The notes under the pieces are model-generated. The model had not been told where the DNA came from. It did not search any database and was given only the letters and a program-made list of their open reading frames with translations. A stretch of 64,000 nt of DNA from Bactrocera neohumeralis. Its lineage: Eukaryota; Arthropoda; Insecta; Diptera; Tephritidae. The translations under genes were made by a program, and so were the position numbers. Positions 63,620-64,000 of the stretch are shown here, one piece after another. The stretch lies in contig NW_026089623.1 of NCBI RefSeq assembly GCF_024586455.1, positions 9,768,204-9,832,203 on the forward strand. The letters are read 5' to 3'. Within the stretch, counting starts at the first letter, position 1; each line of letters opens with the position of its first letter.

Positions 63620-64000
63620 CGACTGCAGGCCGACAGTTGTTGCTCTCGCTAACTTCAATATATTCTTATATTTGCCAACCGCGGTAGGACGACAGTAGAG
63701 AGATGAGGTAGAGTGGTGATGCCACTAATATGTAAAATGTAAAATTATTCAAAGCTCTAACAAACCTGACGTTATTTTAGAAATAAAACCATATAATAGC
63801 TCTGTTATATCATTTGTAATAACAATTTAAAATTTAAAACGAATAAATTTACCTATTTACTTATTTTTTGTATAAAAAAATTCACTTTGAACAAAATATT
63901 AAAATTTCATTGAAGTGAACGAAATCCACAACGAAATTGTGTACATACAAAATGGACAACTGCGTTGTTTTGTGTACGTGCCGGCCATTGCTATGTCGCT
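63620..64000 (+). repeat. Dispersed repeat Y, copy 3 (cut by window end)
   Basis: 381 bases matching 59632-60012 with one difference (T at 63709 for G). It starts exactly at the end of repeat X copy 5 (cgactgcag), so it probably inserted into or next to X. The rest lies beyond the window. Confidence 0.88.

Noticed and set aside
59632..64000. Treating the two near-identical Y repeats as the LTRs of a single retrotransposon
   Set aside because: No gag, protease, RT or integrase lies between them, the interior is repeat X and an endonuclease remnant, and Y copy 1 is a different arrangement with no partner.

Overview
This window is eukaryotic, and it is a repeat graveyard rather than a gene-bearing stretch. 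The transposon families point to a higher fly (brachyceran Diptera, plausibly a tephritid fruit fly; that species-level guess rests on remembered family resemblance, not on a search). It is AT-rich. Every long reading frame I can name belongs to a transposable element, almost all are broken by stops, frameshifts or deletions, and I see no convincing intact host gene, tRNA, rRNA or CRISPR array. A run of exactly 100 N at 46649-46748 marks an assembly gap.

Layout. 1-5400: BEL/Pao gag remnants, a widely dispersed noncoding repeat, a Tc1 C-terminus, a long palindromic element and a pogo-like deletion derivative. 5400-12150: a mariner deletion derivative, two degenerate hAT transposons in opposite orientations, and an R1-clade LINE with an internal deletion. 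12150-14010: a Helitron Rep remnant carrying a TTAA-flanked element. 14414-21250: a mariner interrupted by a LINE of RTE type, followed by a second RTE copy in inverse orientation. 21430-27040: a BEL pol remnant, another mariner derivative and a second, scrambled inverted RTE pair. 28150-35490: a dispersed repeat here called X, R1-clade LINE copies and a Harbinger fragment. 35709-42624: a third inverted RTE pair, its right member flanked by target-site duplications. 43000-47150: X repeats, a small TA-flanked MITE and a jockey-clade ORF1 running into the assembly gap. 48120-57340: a Helitron helicase remnant and three BEL/Pao elements, with two copies of a zinc-knuckle ORF beside them. 57431-58906: a segment with inverted ends holding an endonuclease remnant of the kind fused to Helentron proteins and a small ORF with a spliceable intron. 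59300-64000: a 14-bp minisatellite and two nearly identical copies of a repeat called Y, the second cut by the window end.

How the parts relate. Seven to eight RTE copies dominate. Six of them form three successive tail-to-tail inverted pairs (14591-21246, 23960-27040, 35709-42624), so transcripts crossing them could fold into long double-stranded RNA. Three copies share the same premature stop in the reverse transcriptase, and two others share an altered catalytic motif, so the copies are related by descent from defective sources or by segmental duplication. Nested insertions (RTE in mariner, pogo-like MITE in BEL gag, TTAA element in Helitron) give a partial insertion chronology. Elements in both orientations with no host gene are what one sees in pericentromeric heterochromatin or piRNA clusters; that is inference.
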